64,000 nucleotides of DNA from Atopsyche davidsoni (GCA_022113835.1 JAILWY010000009.1:11508001-11572000), one strand, 5' to 3'. Numbered from the stretch's first letter, positions 14,200 to 27,150 are shown. Numbers and translations: made by a program. The notes: generated by a model not told the origin, from the sequence alone.

Positions 14200-14620
14200 A
14201 ACACGCCTTTAACGCACCGCCCTAACGTTTCCACAACAGTTCATCTTGAATAAATATAAAGAAAGCAGTAAAAGATGAAAGAGTTGCCCTTTCACAGCGC
14301 CCATCGCCCGGTCTATAAATACACCTTCAACGCCTTTCAAATGTCTTTAAAGCTCCTGAGCTTCCAAAATAACCGTCGCTAAAACACCGGAAAAAGGATG
14401 CTTAATCAATGCCGATTTGGAGAGCCGCGTAGCGTGGGCTCCTCGGAGGTTGTTCGGTGACGTCGTGATAAAGCTATTCAGGTAGGACGTGACACGAGCG
14501 GTAATAAACTGACTTGTCCCGGGCTAATTGATAGTCGTGAGGACAGGGAGGGCCGGGAGGGCCGGGAGGATGGACGGCCGCCATTGTTCAAGGGACGGCG
14601 AGCTCATGCAATATTGTACT
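14200..14620. promoter_or_regulatory. GC-richer candidate regulatory island with TATA, CRE-like and Pho/YY1-like motifs
   Basis: A sharply bounded GC-richer block contains TATAAATA (14314-14321), TGACGTCG (CRE-like, 14458-14465), GTAATAAA (posterior-Hox/Caudal-like, 14501-14508), a GGGAGGGCC doublet (14546-14563) and GCCGCCATTG (Pho/YY1-like, 14577-14586). No supported coding frame. Motif matches are short and are only suggestive; conservation was not tested. Confidence 0.35.
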
Positions 14621-15199
14621 ATGTAATTGTATTAATTTGTGAAAATAATATTACCTACGCAATGTCATGAAATACTCTATTAATATATAATATTCATTAT
14701 ATTTAGCGTCGTATCAACCTCAACTCCACATCACAGTTGATTTACAATAGGAAATATTATACCACGAGTAGAATTTGAATTCACTCGATTTTATTTATTA
14801 TCAGTTTTAATGTATCAACGCCCACGTAAAATTTATATGATTTATATTAAAATACAACATATGTTTTTAAAATCAATTAAATTAAACAATATTATAATAG
14901 GTATAATACTAAAGCATACAGCATTTTTTTACCTGTAAATCTATGCTTGAATGAGAAATATTTAGATTCAAACGTTATTTATGATTTTGTAACGGATGAA
15001 AACATGCATTATATAACTTTTTCGATGAACTTCGCAGAAGCGGTTTTGTTTATCAATATTTTCTATTTCTAGTATAAATTTGAATAAAAACTGATTTTTT
15101 CCGAATATATTTTAATAAATTTTGCCTACGCTGAAAAAACCCCATTTCGGTGGTTTTATTTACATTGAAGGCAAGGTTAGCGTGAAAAATCTCATATCG

Positions 15200-15564
15200 T
15201 CGTGTATACGATTATTAACCTGGAAAAATATCACCGCAACACGTCACATCGCCGCAAAGGGGGCGCTATTGGAAACCATCAGCGTTTCTCATTTCGGCGG
15301 AAAACTGCAGAGATCGTAACGGGACGCGCGGACGCGGGCGGAGGAGGCCGCGGTGGCGGTGGCGGTGGCGGCGGCGGCGGCGGTGGCGGTGGCGGTGGCG
15401 GTGGCGGTGGCGGTGGCGGCATTTGTTAGCGCACTTAAGGCGGAGTACCCTCTCCGAGCGGAGCACCGGCCAAGATGTCGCGGAGTGGCTCACTTAACGA
15501 CCGCGGAGGCTCGCGCTCGCGGGCTCCCACCGGTTTTCAAACATGTACATTTTTCAGCGCTTAA
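15200..15564 (+). promoter_or_regulatory. GC-rich island with possible 5' exon (ATG at 15475)
   Basis: The island contains the GGTGGC microsatellite and, after it, a short frame from an ATG at 15475 in good context (GCCAAGATG). It reads MSRSGSLNDRGGSRSRAP before either a possible GT donor at 15533 or a stop at 15562-15564. A GC-rich leader followed by a short SR-rich N-terminus could be a first coding exon of another gene, but it has no signal peptide and so is not the DIP start. No partner exon was found; low confidence. Confidence 0.2.
15349..15420. repeat. GGTGGC/GGCGGC microsatellite
   Basis: A run of GGTGGC units with a central GGC stretch, inside a GC-rich island (about 15280-15540) in otherwise AT-rich DNA. 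Open frames through it (polyglycine, poly-Arg/His, Ala/Val) are artefacts of the repeat. Confidence 0.95.
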
Positions 15565-15852
15565 AATCGACAGGAATACCGAGATTATTATTGAAAACAA
15601 AATAAAAATATGAAATATGCATTATTATTGAATTGAAACAACATATAACGTAGTTGAGTGCATTTCAAAAAAAAAATTCTTTAAAATAAAACAAACTTTT
15701 ATCTAGTCAGCTATTAAGGGTTCAGAAGATAGCAAAATCTAATTTTATAAAAATAGGTCATCGTGTTGTGATGCTTTTCAAAAAAATGGTAAAATATAAG
15801 GCGTTACGTAAATCTTAAATGTTTGTAAATTTGACTTGAAGTATATATATAT

Positions 15853-16159
15853 ATATTATTACTAATATGATTAGGCACATTAGTTCATGAATTTAAGTAG
15901 AATAGAAGATGATTTAAAGAAACTCTCAGAAAAATATCATCGTGATTTGTGTTAGTACAAGGGTTAGTACACCGGCCATGTAAGCTAGGTGATGTGGGTT
16001 CAAATTCCACATAAATCACGATGATATTTTTCTGATAGATTTTTTAAATCATCTTCTACGAGTATATATGAACTAATGTGCCTAATCATATGAGTAATAA
16101 TATAAAAAACCCGTAATGGGTAATAAATACGCATCTGATTGACGTTCAATAAAAAAATC

Positions 16160-16166
<7 letters not shown>
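15853..16166. mobile_element. Foldback element with tRNA-like core, copy A
   Basis: Inverted arms at about 15853-15948 and 16013-16103 (shared ATTAGGCACATTAGTTCAT, AGAAGATGATTTAAA, CAGAAAAATATCATCGTGAT) flank a 64-bp centre. The centre reads like the 3' two-thirds of a tRNA on the plus strand: GGTTAGTAC, an anticodon-arm-like CCGGC-CATGTAA-GCTAG, then a perfect 5-bp T-arm hairpin GTGGG-TTCAAAT-TCCAC, which matches pol III box B with one difference. After the right arm a non-inverted segment to about 16166 (ACGCATCTGATTGACGTTCA) is shared with copy B. It is not a functional tRNA gene: no acceptor stem is seen. Confidence 0.75.

Positions 16167-16220
<54 letters not shown>
16163..16220. repeat. 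(AT)29 microsatellite
   Basis: Uninterrupted AT dinucleotides directly abutting the 3' end of foldback copy A, whose terminus ends GACATAT. Copy B ends GACATATTTACA without expansion, so the tract probably grew from the element's own end. Confidence 0.97.
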
Positions 16221-16222
<2 letters not shown>

Positions 16223-19200
16223 ATTAATTTATACATTTTTTTATTAGCAGTGATACATTTATTATTTATATTGAGAATTAAAATTGTTTCAACAACATAA
16301 AAATTCTATAAAGGAAAACATACTAGTTATTTCAATTTAACTTTTTATGTAACGAGATAAAATACTTGTTTATTTGTCATTTTATATTTGAAAAGTTATG
16401 TTATTTTGAAGATCGATTTATTCGACTTAATTTCGAGTAAATACTAGTTCGTTATTTTCTGAAAGCTCTGCATACTATAAAGTCTGCCGGCTAAGGCGCG
16501 ATGATAATGCTTTCTCGGTAGTAAAGTTTCAATGACTTTTGAATGACGAAGCGTCATACCGGGTTATGGAATAGATGCTAATTTTTATAGGATATTTGAC
16601 AATGTCGGTAATGAATATTTTATGATTGGCATACTTACAAAAGTCATTGCAAGAATAATAGCCAAGTAATGGAAGGATAACTATGATTAGTTCATAAAAG
16701 TTTATAGCCTAGAAGCGATCATTTTTATGGCCCAATAAGAATTAGTAGTGACAGGAAAAAAATATTTTGAATTGTTTTATATTTTAAATTATTGTAAACA
16801 AACTTAATGGTTTAAATAAATATTTCTAGAAAGTTACTTCACATTAAATTTAAAAAAATAAATTCAAATGGTGATAGGTTTACATTAATCCAGAAACATG
16901 TAAACATAACACATATTAGCCTCTTTTGTTATAACGAATTACATTATATGATTTTTTCAATTCTTTTTCAATTTTTTAAATAAATATGTATAGATTATTA
17001 AAAAACATTTATCTTATTATCAAAGCTATATTTTTAGTTTTACATCCGCATTTATTCGAACATTGTAAAGTTAAGTTACTATTAATGTTAATATCGTACA
17101 TCTCCCTGTACAGTATACATTTTTTTAATAGGCCCTGATTCCTGTTATAATTCACAAAGTAAATAATATCTGTAGGCGAAATGTTTTAAGCTCCTGAAAC
17201 AATATAAAGGTTTATAAAAAATATTTTTTCAAAAAGTTAAGTTTTTTTATATGATAATTCCATTTATATCAGAGCATACAAATAATGTAAAAATATACAA
17301 GGATAGTTAAAAATTATTTTCCTATGTGGGTCAGACCACCATTACTTAGTTATTAAGACAAATATTACGATAACTTCTTAAGCAAATATAAATAAAACAA
17401 AATATTTAAAAAATGAGCCTAGAAACATTACTCAAGTTGTTTTATTTAAGTAGGTCATAAATTAGTCATCATATTAAAAAAAACCATTAAATAAAATTCA
17501 TTTCGCAATAAAAAAAATATATACTGCGATATCAAAAATTATAGTTATTATTATGAGTTCTTTACTATTATTGCTGTCATTAAAAGGAAATTTTGTCCAT
17601 ATTCCATTAGGTCGACGTCAAATATTTTATCACTCAATAAATGAAACCCAAATGTTTGATCTTTATAATAATGTTTTCTAAGTCGATGCCATTATAATGT
17701 TATTATTGTATTATTATGTCATTAATATCAGATAATGAGATGTTGGCGCTTTTGCTGGAACGTAACCAAAATGTTTTTGTGTTTGTTGAAATTTGATAAA
17801 AGACTATACATATATTAAACCAATATTTTTATTGACTAGAAGTTTTTTAATTTTTGAAATTATGTTATAAAAAAGACTGAGTTAAATGATCTGTCATTAG
17901 ATGAATTGATCTAGTTACATAATCTAGGCGTGTTTTTCGTTATTGTTGATGATATCTTAGTGCATCTAGAGTGTCATAATAGTCTAAATATAAGTAAGTA
18001 ATTTTTAAAGTATAACTAGTTACAATACTAAAAAATGAACTTTACAACTGGAAAGAACCAATTTGATTTTGTTGAATACATGTATACAGGTAAATTTTAA
18101 GATAAAAAAAAAATTTAGAAGTGCCATAACTACAGATTGGTTTAAATAATAAATTTATTTCAATTATAAAAAAAATATATATATAAGTTATTCTATCGCT
18201 ATACTGTAAGTAATGGTTTCTATTTATTTTTTGCTCACAAATGTAAAGTATGCGTTTCTAAGAATCAAATACTCATAACTATTTTTATGGGTTAGATCTT
18301 AACTCTTTGAAATATTTTCTTGAATTCAATTATTTCACTAAAACATCTGCATTGATTTAAAACACAAAAAAAAACACAAAAGACAAGCTTTAATAAAAAT
18401 ATAGGATCTATTTGCTAAACTCAACAAAAAATTAACATTTCCGTGACGAGTCCCTGAAATCAAAGAAGCTCCCATATCTCTTCAGGTCTTGTAACGTATA
18501 ACCACCCCCTTGGCTCTGCCGACTTCTTACTCCGTTTCTTAGGGGCGCTTATCCTTCTCTCTGAGATCTTATTTCCACCTTACTTGCCCTCCCGTAATTT
18601 TTTGCACCCCGACCGAAGTCTCAAAACCTGCGTCATTTATCCCCACATTTTCGCTGTTGGGAAATAAATATAGTGATAGGTTTCAAATAATTTCGGGATT
18701 TATTTGTGTTTATTTGCTTACAATTGAATTGTCTTAATTGAATAATGAGGTATAATCATTTATAATTAATATACTTTGACGCTGGTATCGAATGCATATA
18801 TACGAATTCGGATACACACAATAACAACATAAGATCTAAACAAATTTCAGTAACAGAATAGTAGAGTATTCGATTGAATATGAAGAAAAATTCAGAAGAC
18901 GTTTAAAAGCTTTAATTGTGTGACTTTCATCGAAGTTAGGGTTTGATAAAAAAAAATTGAATGGATAATGACCGATGGCTTACGGTAATGAAATATTGAT
19001 ATTTGTTACAACAAGAAGAAAAAATTATAAAATTTAAAATAGACTGATTTGCGAAATTTTGTTTGTGTATGTGAAATGGTCTATAGTTTTTTATTCATAA
19101 TACAAGGAAAAATAGTATATTATTAGAAGCGTGGAAATAGTTTGTCAGTTTAAGGTTAATTCATATTAAAGTTTGTTAATGACATTTATAACAATAAAAA

Positions 19201-20769
19201 TATGTTATCATATTTACCATGGAAATATTTCATTGAAAACGTTGAAAGCCGATTCAATATGCCTGATGATATTATTTTAAATTTAAAAGTAAATTGATTT
19301 TTAAAAGCATATTGAGAATGCTGGTAAGGCTATTACACAATGGACATAAAAGCTTGAAGATAAAAGCTCTTTAAAAATGCCGACCAAGCACAAAGTTCTA
19401 ATTTGGTACAATTAGTATGTAAACAAGTGTTGCCAGAGTCGTAAAACTCTTATACACTGATTATCGTTACCGTTTAATTCAATTTGTTAACACACCCCAC
19501 ATAAAACTTTAATATCTCCATTGTCATAAACCTAACAGTCTCGGTGTGTTTTTCGCTACACTTACTAATATAATGTTTGGTAATAAAAAAATACAAAAAT
19601 GAATTCTTGAAAGGTTTACGACTATTTTTAGATACTTTTTTTATTGGGATATAATACATAGATCCAATATTTTATCTTCCATATTACTTTTTGGCCGAAG
19701 TATCCTTCAACATTAAAAAAAATGCATTGAGAATCTGTACAAATTTCATTTTTTAAGTTTTGATAATTTTTTTTTTTTTTTGATTGATTGATCGATGGTT
19801 AGAAAATGAAAAACTCCCGACACAATGATATTCATATAGAAATAAATTAATAAAAAACGCAAGCAGTTATGCCGTTGTCTATTAACATAGTTTTGCATGA
19901 TTATTTACGGAACTGAACGTGGATATTAATAAATAGAAATCATTTTTTTCTCAAATTTGTATATGTCGAAATTTATGCAATACAAATAATAGTAACTGTA
20001 AAAAAAAATCATTTCACTAATTTATTGGCTAAAACAGTTGAAAAATAAGTAAATGAATATTCTCGTTTTGACATGACGAGTGCACCAATGTTTGAATATT
20101 CATAATTGGTAAAATGCTAATGCATTAAAATACCTAAACCAATTAAATCCTAAAAAATCCTAAAAAAATTAAATCGTAAAAGGTGAATTACGTATGAATT
20201 TCTCATGCAATATATTTTCACTAATTCTCACTATTTGAAACGTCGCACGGTTAATAAACCCAGTGTTGTATTTATATACAATTTATACTCTCTAGCCCTT
20301 CGTATTTGTCCATGTACAATGCTAATGGTCACAATGACATTAGCTGCCACCTTTTGTGACGTCAAAGCATATGCCAACGTCCTTTAACTTTGTCTCGGTC
20401 ATTTAATGCAAACATTTAACAGAGGATAGTATTAAATCAGGTTTATGCTGTTTTGTATAATTAAAATACACAAAGCGCTGAAGTGGTTTTAATCTGAGAA
20501 AACATTTTTAAAATTAATCAATGCTAGTGTCTTTTCTCGATTTTTCCATAAGACGCATTCGGAAAATAAATGATTATATTAATCACTTTTATCTGTACTA
20601 CACGAACGAGAGACATCACTGCTCAGTTAATACAGTTTAAGAGAAAAAAAACAGCTAACGGGAGCAATTCCACAAATTAAAAAAATTAGTTTAGAGTTTT
20701 TTTACGAAAGGCTTTCTTTGCCTTAAGCCTGGAGACAATAAGTATTTTCTCATTAAATTATTTTTTTTA
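16221..20769. other. AT-rich non-coding DNA
   Basis: No gene recognised. A pyrimidine-rich, GC-richer patch at about 18460-18660 and a GATTGATTGATC tract at about 19781. Otherwise nothing. Confidence 0.5.
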
Positions 20770-20835
20770 TGTTCATCTATATTCGAACCCAAGTCTCTTG
20801 TAAGCAAGTATGGTAACCACCTAACCCTAAAACTG
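20770..20835 (-). mobile_element. tRNA-derived SINE-like fragment
   Basis: On the minus strand the sequence reads GGTTAGGTGGTTACCATACT, then TGCTTACAAGAGACTT and GGGTTCGAAT. The spacing of a GGTTAG-type D-arm, an anticodon-like arm and a near box B is that of a tRNA or tRNA-derived SINE head. The 3' half of the T-arm (ATAG rather than a matching strand) and the acceptor stem are missing, so it is a fragment rather than a tRNA gene. Confidence 0.45.
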
Positions 20836-22619
20836 ACAAAAACAAAACTACGCATGATAGCATTTTTGTAAATATATTGTAATTATAAATATTTTATTGA
20901 AGTCCGACTAGCAGTTGACTCAATTAATAAAAAAATCAAAACAGCATTAAATTTAAGCCTTGTTAAAAAAAAACCACAAAGATAATAAATAAGTAACTCA
21001 CATGATTCGGTCGTCCAAATAACATCCATACGCTACATTTCAACTTTCCTAGTACACCATAGAAAGTAATAAAGCAGATATTCCACCAGTCCATAGACAA
21101 CAATAAACAGCCTGCTACATATTTGATTCCAGGCGGTGATATTTAGCTCGAGCGCTCGCGAGAGGATATTATTTATGTTCAGTCGCATGGTAGATTTGGC
21201 AGCGGAGCAATTTAAAATTTCGCCTGAGCTCATGAAAGGATGCATTACAGTACAGCGGCCAGATGGGTCGACAGCCGCGACTCGCGACTCGCCATAATGC
21301 CTGCCCAGTCTCATCTCGCTCCTCGCATCTTGGGATCTCGTAAATCATACTGTGCGAGCAGCAAAATACTAGTTTTATGGGACGCGCGTAGGGAGGTAGG
21401 CGACACCGTTGCCGGCTTATTTATATACGGGCGTAACTATCGTTATACCTTTGTTCTCGTCATTTTTTTCCATTTCTGTCTTTGTCCTCGTCTGGTTTGT
21501 TTTATTCTAAATATACGCCAGGATTTCTATCCGGGATGAGGACATATTATAGTCGAGATTGGGGCGGCCCCGAGCAGGGCGGTGTCAAAGAAAACTTGTT
21601 TATGATCCACGGCGTATCCAATACGGGAAATTTTCAACAAAATTTATATTTTATCCGCCAAAAAGCGCTCTATCCTATCAACTTCATTTCTGCGTGGGAT
21701 TTATGATGCTTATTAAGTATTAACGCAAAGAAAAAAAAAAAACATTTTAAGGTTTTTTAGCGTATTCTTGTAATCTATTGAGAATATTCTTTTATTTTGC
21801 AAAATTTTATGCAAATTTTTTTGAACTTGGTAAAATTTCCTTTTACTTTAATTTTTTTTTGTAAAATAAAAATTCTACAAACGAATCAGAAAAATGAAAG
21901 CTTCTTTCTTTCATCGCTTCCGCTTTGCTGTCGTAATCGGTCTCCTATTTCAGATGACTCGAGGTCCCGATATAAATCTGCCTACGAATTCTGAAAAAAT
22001 CGTTGATCAAATTACTTAAGACTTTTTTGGTGTTGCCAATGGATAAAAACGCCGCGGTGAAACATAAATTTGTGAAGGGATGGTAACTCCAGAAGTTAAT
22101 GGACTAAAGGTTCCATTAACTAAAAGTTAAGCCTTTGCCGCCCTCACTCACTAATCGCACATTACATTTTTCCGATTTATTTTTGGAATTATACCAGCAC
22201 ATTTCGTGATTACTGTATAAAGGTCTTTATATGTAGTGAAAATGAGCTTCAATCAAAATATTTCTTTCTTAAATAGTAAGTTACAAAAATAGATACAAGT
22301 ATAACTAAAAAAAACAGTTTGCAAAAAAAGCACAGGTTTCAAATAATTAACTCTTAGCGTGTAGTTAATTTAATTTGAATATTATTTTTAGTTAAAATTT
22401 TCCCTTATAAATACATAAATATTTTTTTGGTTAAATATTCTCAAATCCCAAAACAGGAACATCGTATACCTGCGATGTTTTTATAGCAGATATTAAATGT
22501 TTTAATATACCCGAGAATTTAATTTGATGATATGCTTCGGAACTCGTTTCATCCAAAAACAAAGGGTTTAAAAACATCCTTTCATTTTCCTCCACGGTTA
22601 AATGAAATTGTAAAATCTA
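20836..22619. other. Non-coding DNA with a GC-richer block
   Basis: A GC-richer block at about 21120-21580 contains GACAGCCGCGACTCGCGACT and frames of 93-99 codons without family resemblance. Flanks are AT-rich. Possible regulatory element. Confidence 0.3.
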
Positions 22620-23300
22620 CTCAATGCTCAAATAGACTCATAAAAACCGAAAACTGAAGAGTTGCCCGCGCCCCTCGGCGGGCGCGTCATCTCGGCCGTA
22701 ATGCGCGGAGTAATAGATGGTCCCGCGTATGACGTACCGAGTTTTATATTCGGAGCATATGTGTGCAGCCGCGATTCCTTTGTCTGTGTTTTATGAAGAA
22801 AGCAAAACATTAACATAAAGTTTCTGTGGGCAATCACATTTTCCCTTCGCTAAGACAAAAAATGGCACACTCAACCAGACCGCCGCTGCTTCCTTTGCAA
22901 TGTCGTAAATGGAAGATTCAAATCTCGCGGAGACACGTGTCTTATAGATCATAATCTTTATTACGGGCCGCGCCTGTGCTGGCGTAGATAATGCCGGCGA
23001 TATATAGAATGAGCAGCTTTTTATTGTTGTCGCTCCTTTTAAGGCAGATTCGGAAAATAAATTAAAAGTTTTGTTATCTGCCTTCAGATAACGCACTCAA
23101 ACAGTATAAAAGTCTCGCTTTAATAATTTAACGCTGCGAGAATATTTTTTATCACCGCGTCAAAGGGGATGCGAGATCGTAAGGCGCCCTTGTTGTCGCG
23201 CGTCCACTTCCTCCCTATCGATTCATTTTTTGTTTTCCTAACTTCCTAAAACAAGCGGACCCTCTTTTATTACCGCAGCGGTAATCAGCAGACCATGAAG
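22620..23300. promoter_or_regulatory. GC-richer candidate regulatory island
   Basis: Mixed GC-rich and AT-rich short blocks with a CACGTG E-box (22934-22939) and TTTATTAC (Hox/Caudal-like, 22957-22964). Open frames on the minus strand (22628-23096) show no family resemblance. Read as a candidate cis-regulatory element; not tested for conservation. Confidence 0.3.
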
Positions 23301-24009
23301 GTTGATAATTTTGACTTTATGTGTAAGTTTCGTGCCAGTAAATATTTGCTACAAAAGTACATTTCCATAAAAAAAAGAAATAAAGCAGCTTCATCGAGTG
23401 TTTTCTGCGGCCTCCAAGAGAAACTTTGAATAGGTTTAATCATTTTGAAGCTATCTTTTGTACCACTTTAAAGAAGAGTAAACAATCTAAATATTAAATA
23501 ATATACGTACATTCGGTCAGTCGAGTAGAAAAAAATCCTTGAAGTATAAAATAAAAGCGGACAACTGGAGTCTTGATTTCGAAGCTTTGTAAAGTTGATT
23601 TCCCGTCCGGCCGAGCACAAAAGATTATGAGAAAAAATGAGCTTTGATTCTTTGCGCGTTTTAATTCGCTCTTCTTTTTATTCGATGAAAAATATTCCTA
23701 TTGATCGAGATAATCCATTTTAATTTCTAAAAAGTCCATTCTATGAAAATATGTGAGAGAGCGAAATTAATTATTGAATGTAATAAACGTCCCGACGACT
23801 CGATTCAAAATTTTATACGAATTTATGAAGCATTAACAAGTATTGTGCATACTCCGCTTAAAAACGAGACAATAGCATATTAAAATATAAAAATTAAATT
23901 TGCATATTTTTTTTTCAAAGTTTTAAAATCGAGAAAGGCGTGTTTAATATAAAAAAAAAATCTTCGTATAGCGCTAAAGAATCCGTTTGCACGAAATGAA
24001 CTCTCTATT

Positions 24010-24450
24010 GAAAACGGTCGCTGCATATGCAGGCGGTATATTTGAAAATCCGCGCCGGCCCCGCGGGGTCTCTTATCGGCCGTGTCGGAGGCATAAACCA
24101 TTCACATTGTCAAACTTGCGCGCTTTTTTGCTGCCACTTTTGGAGCTCCTTCCCGCTCGGGGAGGCTGCGGATAGCGCCGCCATACATTCGGCTCGACAC
24201 AAAGCGTGTTAGCGTCGCTCAATGGCGCGGACGTAACGCGCAGGCAATGGCCGCGCCAGATCCTCGCCCCTGGTCTCCTTTCTTTGCGTGGCCTGCGAAT
24301 CTCGCCGCGGGCGGAGGGAGCAGATACCGCAGCACTGCCGAGGCTTTATGCTGTATTTTTGTGGCGCATTATTGCTCCGTTTTTCGCAGTGTCAAATGCA
24401 TTGTTACTCGGTGCAGAGACGGTTCGATTGAAAGCAACGTATACATCGTA
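24010..24450. promoter_or_regulatory. GC-rich candidate regulatory island
   Basis: Dense CpG-containing sequence flanked by AT-rich DNA. Several overlapping plus-strand frames of 60-80 codons exist only because the base composition lowers stop frequency; none resembles a protein family or has a signal peptide. Confidence 0.3.
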
Positions 24451-24839
24451 AGTTATCTATGACTACTTAGATACAACTTTTGCTCTCTTTTATATCTTCA
24501 TAGCAAGATAATCAATGTATCCTTCAATAGAACTGTTTTACACGCATGCAAGTCATTGATCAATCAGTTGGACAAGGTAGAATTAATTCCCATAATTAAC
24601 AGGATGGCATCTAACGCAATGAACTATTGTTAATCGTACGGGATTTGTCACTGAGCCTAATATCATTTGTAATAGATTACTATATTCAAGCCGCAAATTG
24701 CCGCCGTAATTCAATTTGGTTCAAGGCATTTAAAATGTATGCATTAATAATGCGGAAAATAATTATAATTCTGCGGTTATTTTATTTTATGATTGGTGTT
24801 ATAAATTAGGAGGTTACATGAATTACGATAGATTTTTAG

Positions 24840-25690
24840 GTCACAAGGCAACAACGCAAAAATAGCCCGGCTTGGCGATGCCCAAGCTTAAAGTTTGGGT
24901 GACTCGAGGACGAGGCTAACTCGAATGGCGCCCGTACTTTTTGAACATTAACGCTCAAAACGAGCAATGCCTAAAATATAAAAGCAATTTTATTTAAATA
25001 GTTTATGGCTCAATTAAAGTTCTAATAGCGGTCAAGACAAATCACCCTCTCGAAAGGCTTCCTCGGAAGGGGGATTAAAAAGCGGAGATCGGAAGTGGGC
25101 GGCTCTCGACCCACATAAAGACGCCGCTGAGGAGCGAATAAAAATTAAAGCCGCGGTCGCCGACAGTCCAATAAGTGCGATTTGACGGTTTACGTTCATG
25201 GGCCAATTAATTGTCACCACTTTGTATGCCGGCGGGCTCGGTCCCCGGGCGCGGCATTAAGAGCACGCGGCGTCGCCGGCGCTTCTAACGGCCCTCCAGA
25301 CTCCTGCGCGGCTGCGGCGTACGTCCCGGCACTTTGAATATGCCCGATATATCACGGAATCTCTATGAAAATTTTAAAGTCAGTCTGCTAATGACACGCC
25401 GGGAAGTTATGGCTTGATAAATGGTTATGGAGGGGGTCGGATTAAGTGGGCCGGATATAATCGCCGCCTGCAAAGGAACCTTTTATTGTGCCATCTTGCG
25501 GTATGATTATAATATTTTTAAGTGGTTCCGAGGCTGTGCGCCGCGGAGCCGGGCAGAGCGGCGTTTGTCCTTATGCATATTTTATTACCACTGTGGTCCA
25601 AAGTTTTTTCAATAAGGGTGGAAACTTCGGAAAAGTCGGCCTCGGTATTTAAAATCCTCGGAAAGTTCAAACGGTATAAAACTTTACGTG
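24840..25690. promoter_or_regulatory. Long GC-richer candidate regulatory island with palindromic homeodomain site
   Basis: Contains CAATTAATTG (25204-25213), a perfect palindrome of two ATTA homeodomain cores, set in GC-rich sequence (GGCGGGCTCGGTCCCCGGGC follows at about 25230). No coding exon recognised. The pattern of short homeodomain-like cores in GC-rich spacer fits an enhancer. Confidence 0.35.
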
Positions 25691-26655
25691 TTGTTGTTTT
25701 ATTGATTGAAATTAAGTTCTTTTCGTTTTATTTTAAATAAGGGCGATTCAATGTATATTACAAATATGACATACGATGGCGTTTTATTTACTATATTGTA
25801 CTTACTTATATTTATAAATATTTTAGAAATGAATTTTAATAAACATATCCTTGTTAATTTGAATATGCAAAATACTAAGCTTACAATAACGGAAAAAATG
25901 ATGTTCATATTTTCACAAATGCATAATTAAGATGTCCTGGAATTTATTGGATGTTTTGCGTAATAGTTTTTGTCTTCCACGTTTTGGTCCCGATACTAAT
26001 TCCTTAAAATGGTCCCAGTACCGAGACTACAACTTCTAAAAACGAAAGCACTACGCAGCATAACACCCAAGAGATCTCTCGATCAAGATCTCAAATAATA
26101 TTGACTGCCAAAACATTCGAACTCATTGAAAGTAGTTTTCTACAACCTTGTTTACAATGTTTTAATCAAACTAAAGATTTTTGTAGTTTTTGTTTAAAAA
26201 AATCGTCCTTTTTATTTATTCTAAATTTAATCATAATTATTATTCGGATAAATTTTTAAATAATTTCAATTCTATTCAAATACGTAAAACGGACAAAATG
26301 TGTTTTCTAATATCAATATGCATAACATAAATAAAAAAAAATAGCACGACTCAGATTTTATTTATAAATATTAACTAAATGTTTGGTCATTCTACAGCTT
26401 TTGAAGTACTACTAAATGAATGTCAATATTTTGAAATAATTAGAAAAGACAAGTACTTGTGAAGTAAGATATTATTTAATAATATTTACTTACACTTGTT
26501 AACAGTAGTTCAAGAAACTTAGTTCGTAAATTGTTTTTGTTCTTTGGCTAGTCAATAAATATGTTTACATCGAGTAATTGCACGAATAATATAAACGCAT
26601 AATTATTGTGTCATTAAAAATATTTTTATCAACAATTAATGAAATATTTAAAATA

Positions 26656-26836
26656 TAATAAAATACTTGAGTGATTTTTCCACATGTTAACTGATAACTG
26701 AGTTTGATAGTGACAACGGGAAAGGTTGGCGAAACCGGTTACCAATAAAAATGAACATGTGGAAAAATCACTCGATTGTATCATTATATTTAAAATGGAA
26801 TGGACAAAAGTACTCTCTGTGAAAAATATTGAATAT
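26656..26836. mobile_element. Short member of the 4.88-kb foldback family
   Basis: Termini GAGTGATTTTTCCACATGTT (26669-26688) and its exact reverse complement (26754-26773) flank a core with GAAAGGTTGGCGAAACCGGT. This matches the arm of the element at 4882-5301. The same tail (TAAAATGGAAT...GTACTCTCTG...ATATTGAAT) follows at about 26790-26836. It is about 180 bp overall, a compact internally deleted version. Confidence 0.75.
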
Positions 26837-26859
26837 TTAATTAATGAAATGATGCAGAC

Positions 26860-27150
26860 TTATAATGCGTAGCGCAGTGTCACTTCTGGAAGACACGAAG
26901 CGGTCATATTTCATTAGAAGTGACTTCATGCGAGATGTCCGGATCGCCAGGAACTCTCTGGCCTGAAAGGGTGCCAAGCCTTTTCTCCAGCACAATGGGC
27001 CGCGCGGAGGATCTGTATGCGCAATCGCACAATAAGTTGTATTGCCATCAGGAGCATTGTTAGAGCTTCAAGAATAGTCTTTGGGAAGAAAAAAATAAAC
27101 GCGACTGCGGAGCGGTGAGCTCCACTTGGGATTCGTTATTGTTATTTTAT
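26860..27150. promoter_or_regulatory. GC-richer candidate regulatory island
   Basis: Starts directly after the short foldback copy. Contains an inverted GTCACTTCT ... AGAAGTGAC pair near 26880-26925. No coding frame recognised. Confidence 0.25.

Noticed and set aside
15202..15613. Polyglycine, Ala/Val and Arg/His open frames on both strands
   Set aside because: They are produced by the GGTGGC microsatellite, which is stop-free in several frames; no family resemblance outside the repeat.
15960..16012. Functional tRNA gene
   Set aside because: T-arm and anticodon-like arm are present, but there is no acceptor stem and the base 5' to the anticodon is A rather than the near-universal U; it sits inside a foldback repeat.
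16000..16236. Minus-strand frame with repeated Tyr-Ile
   Set aside because: Translation of the (AT)29 tract and the foldback arm.
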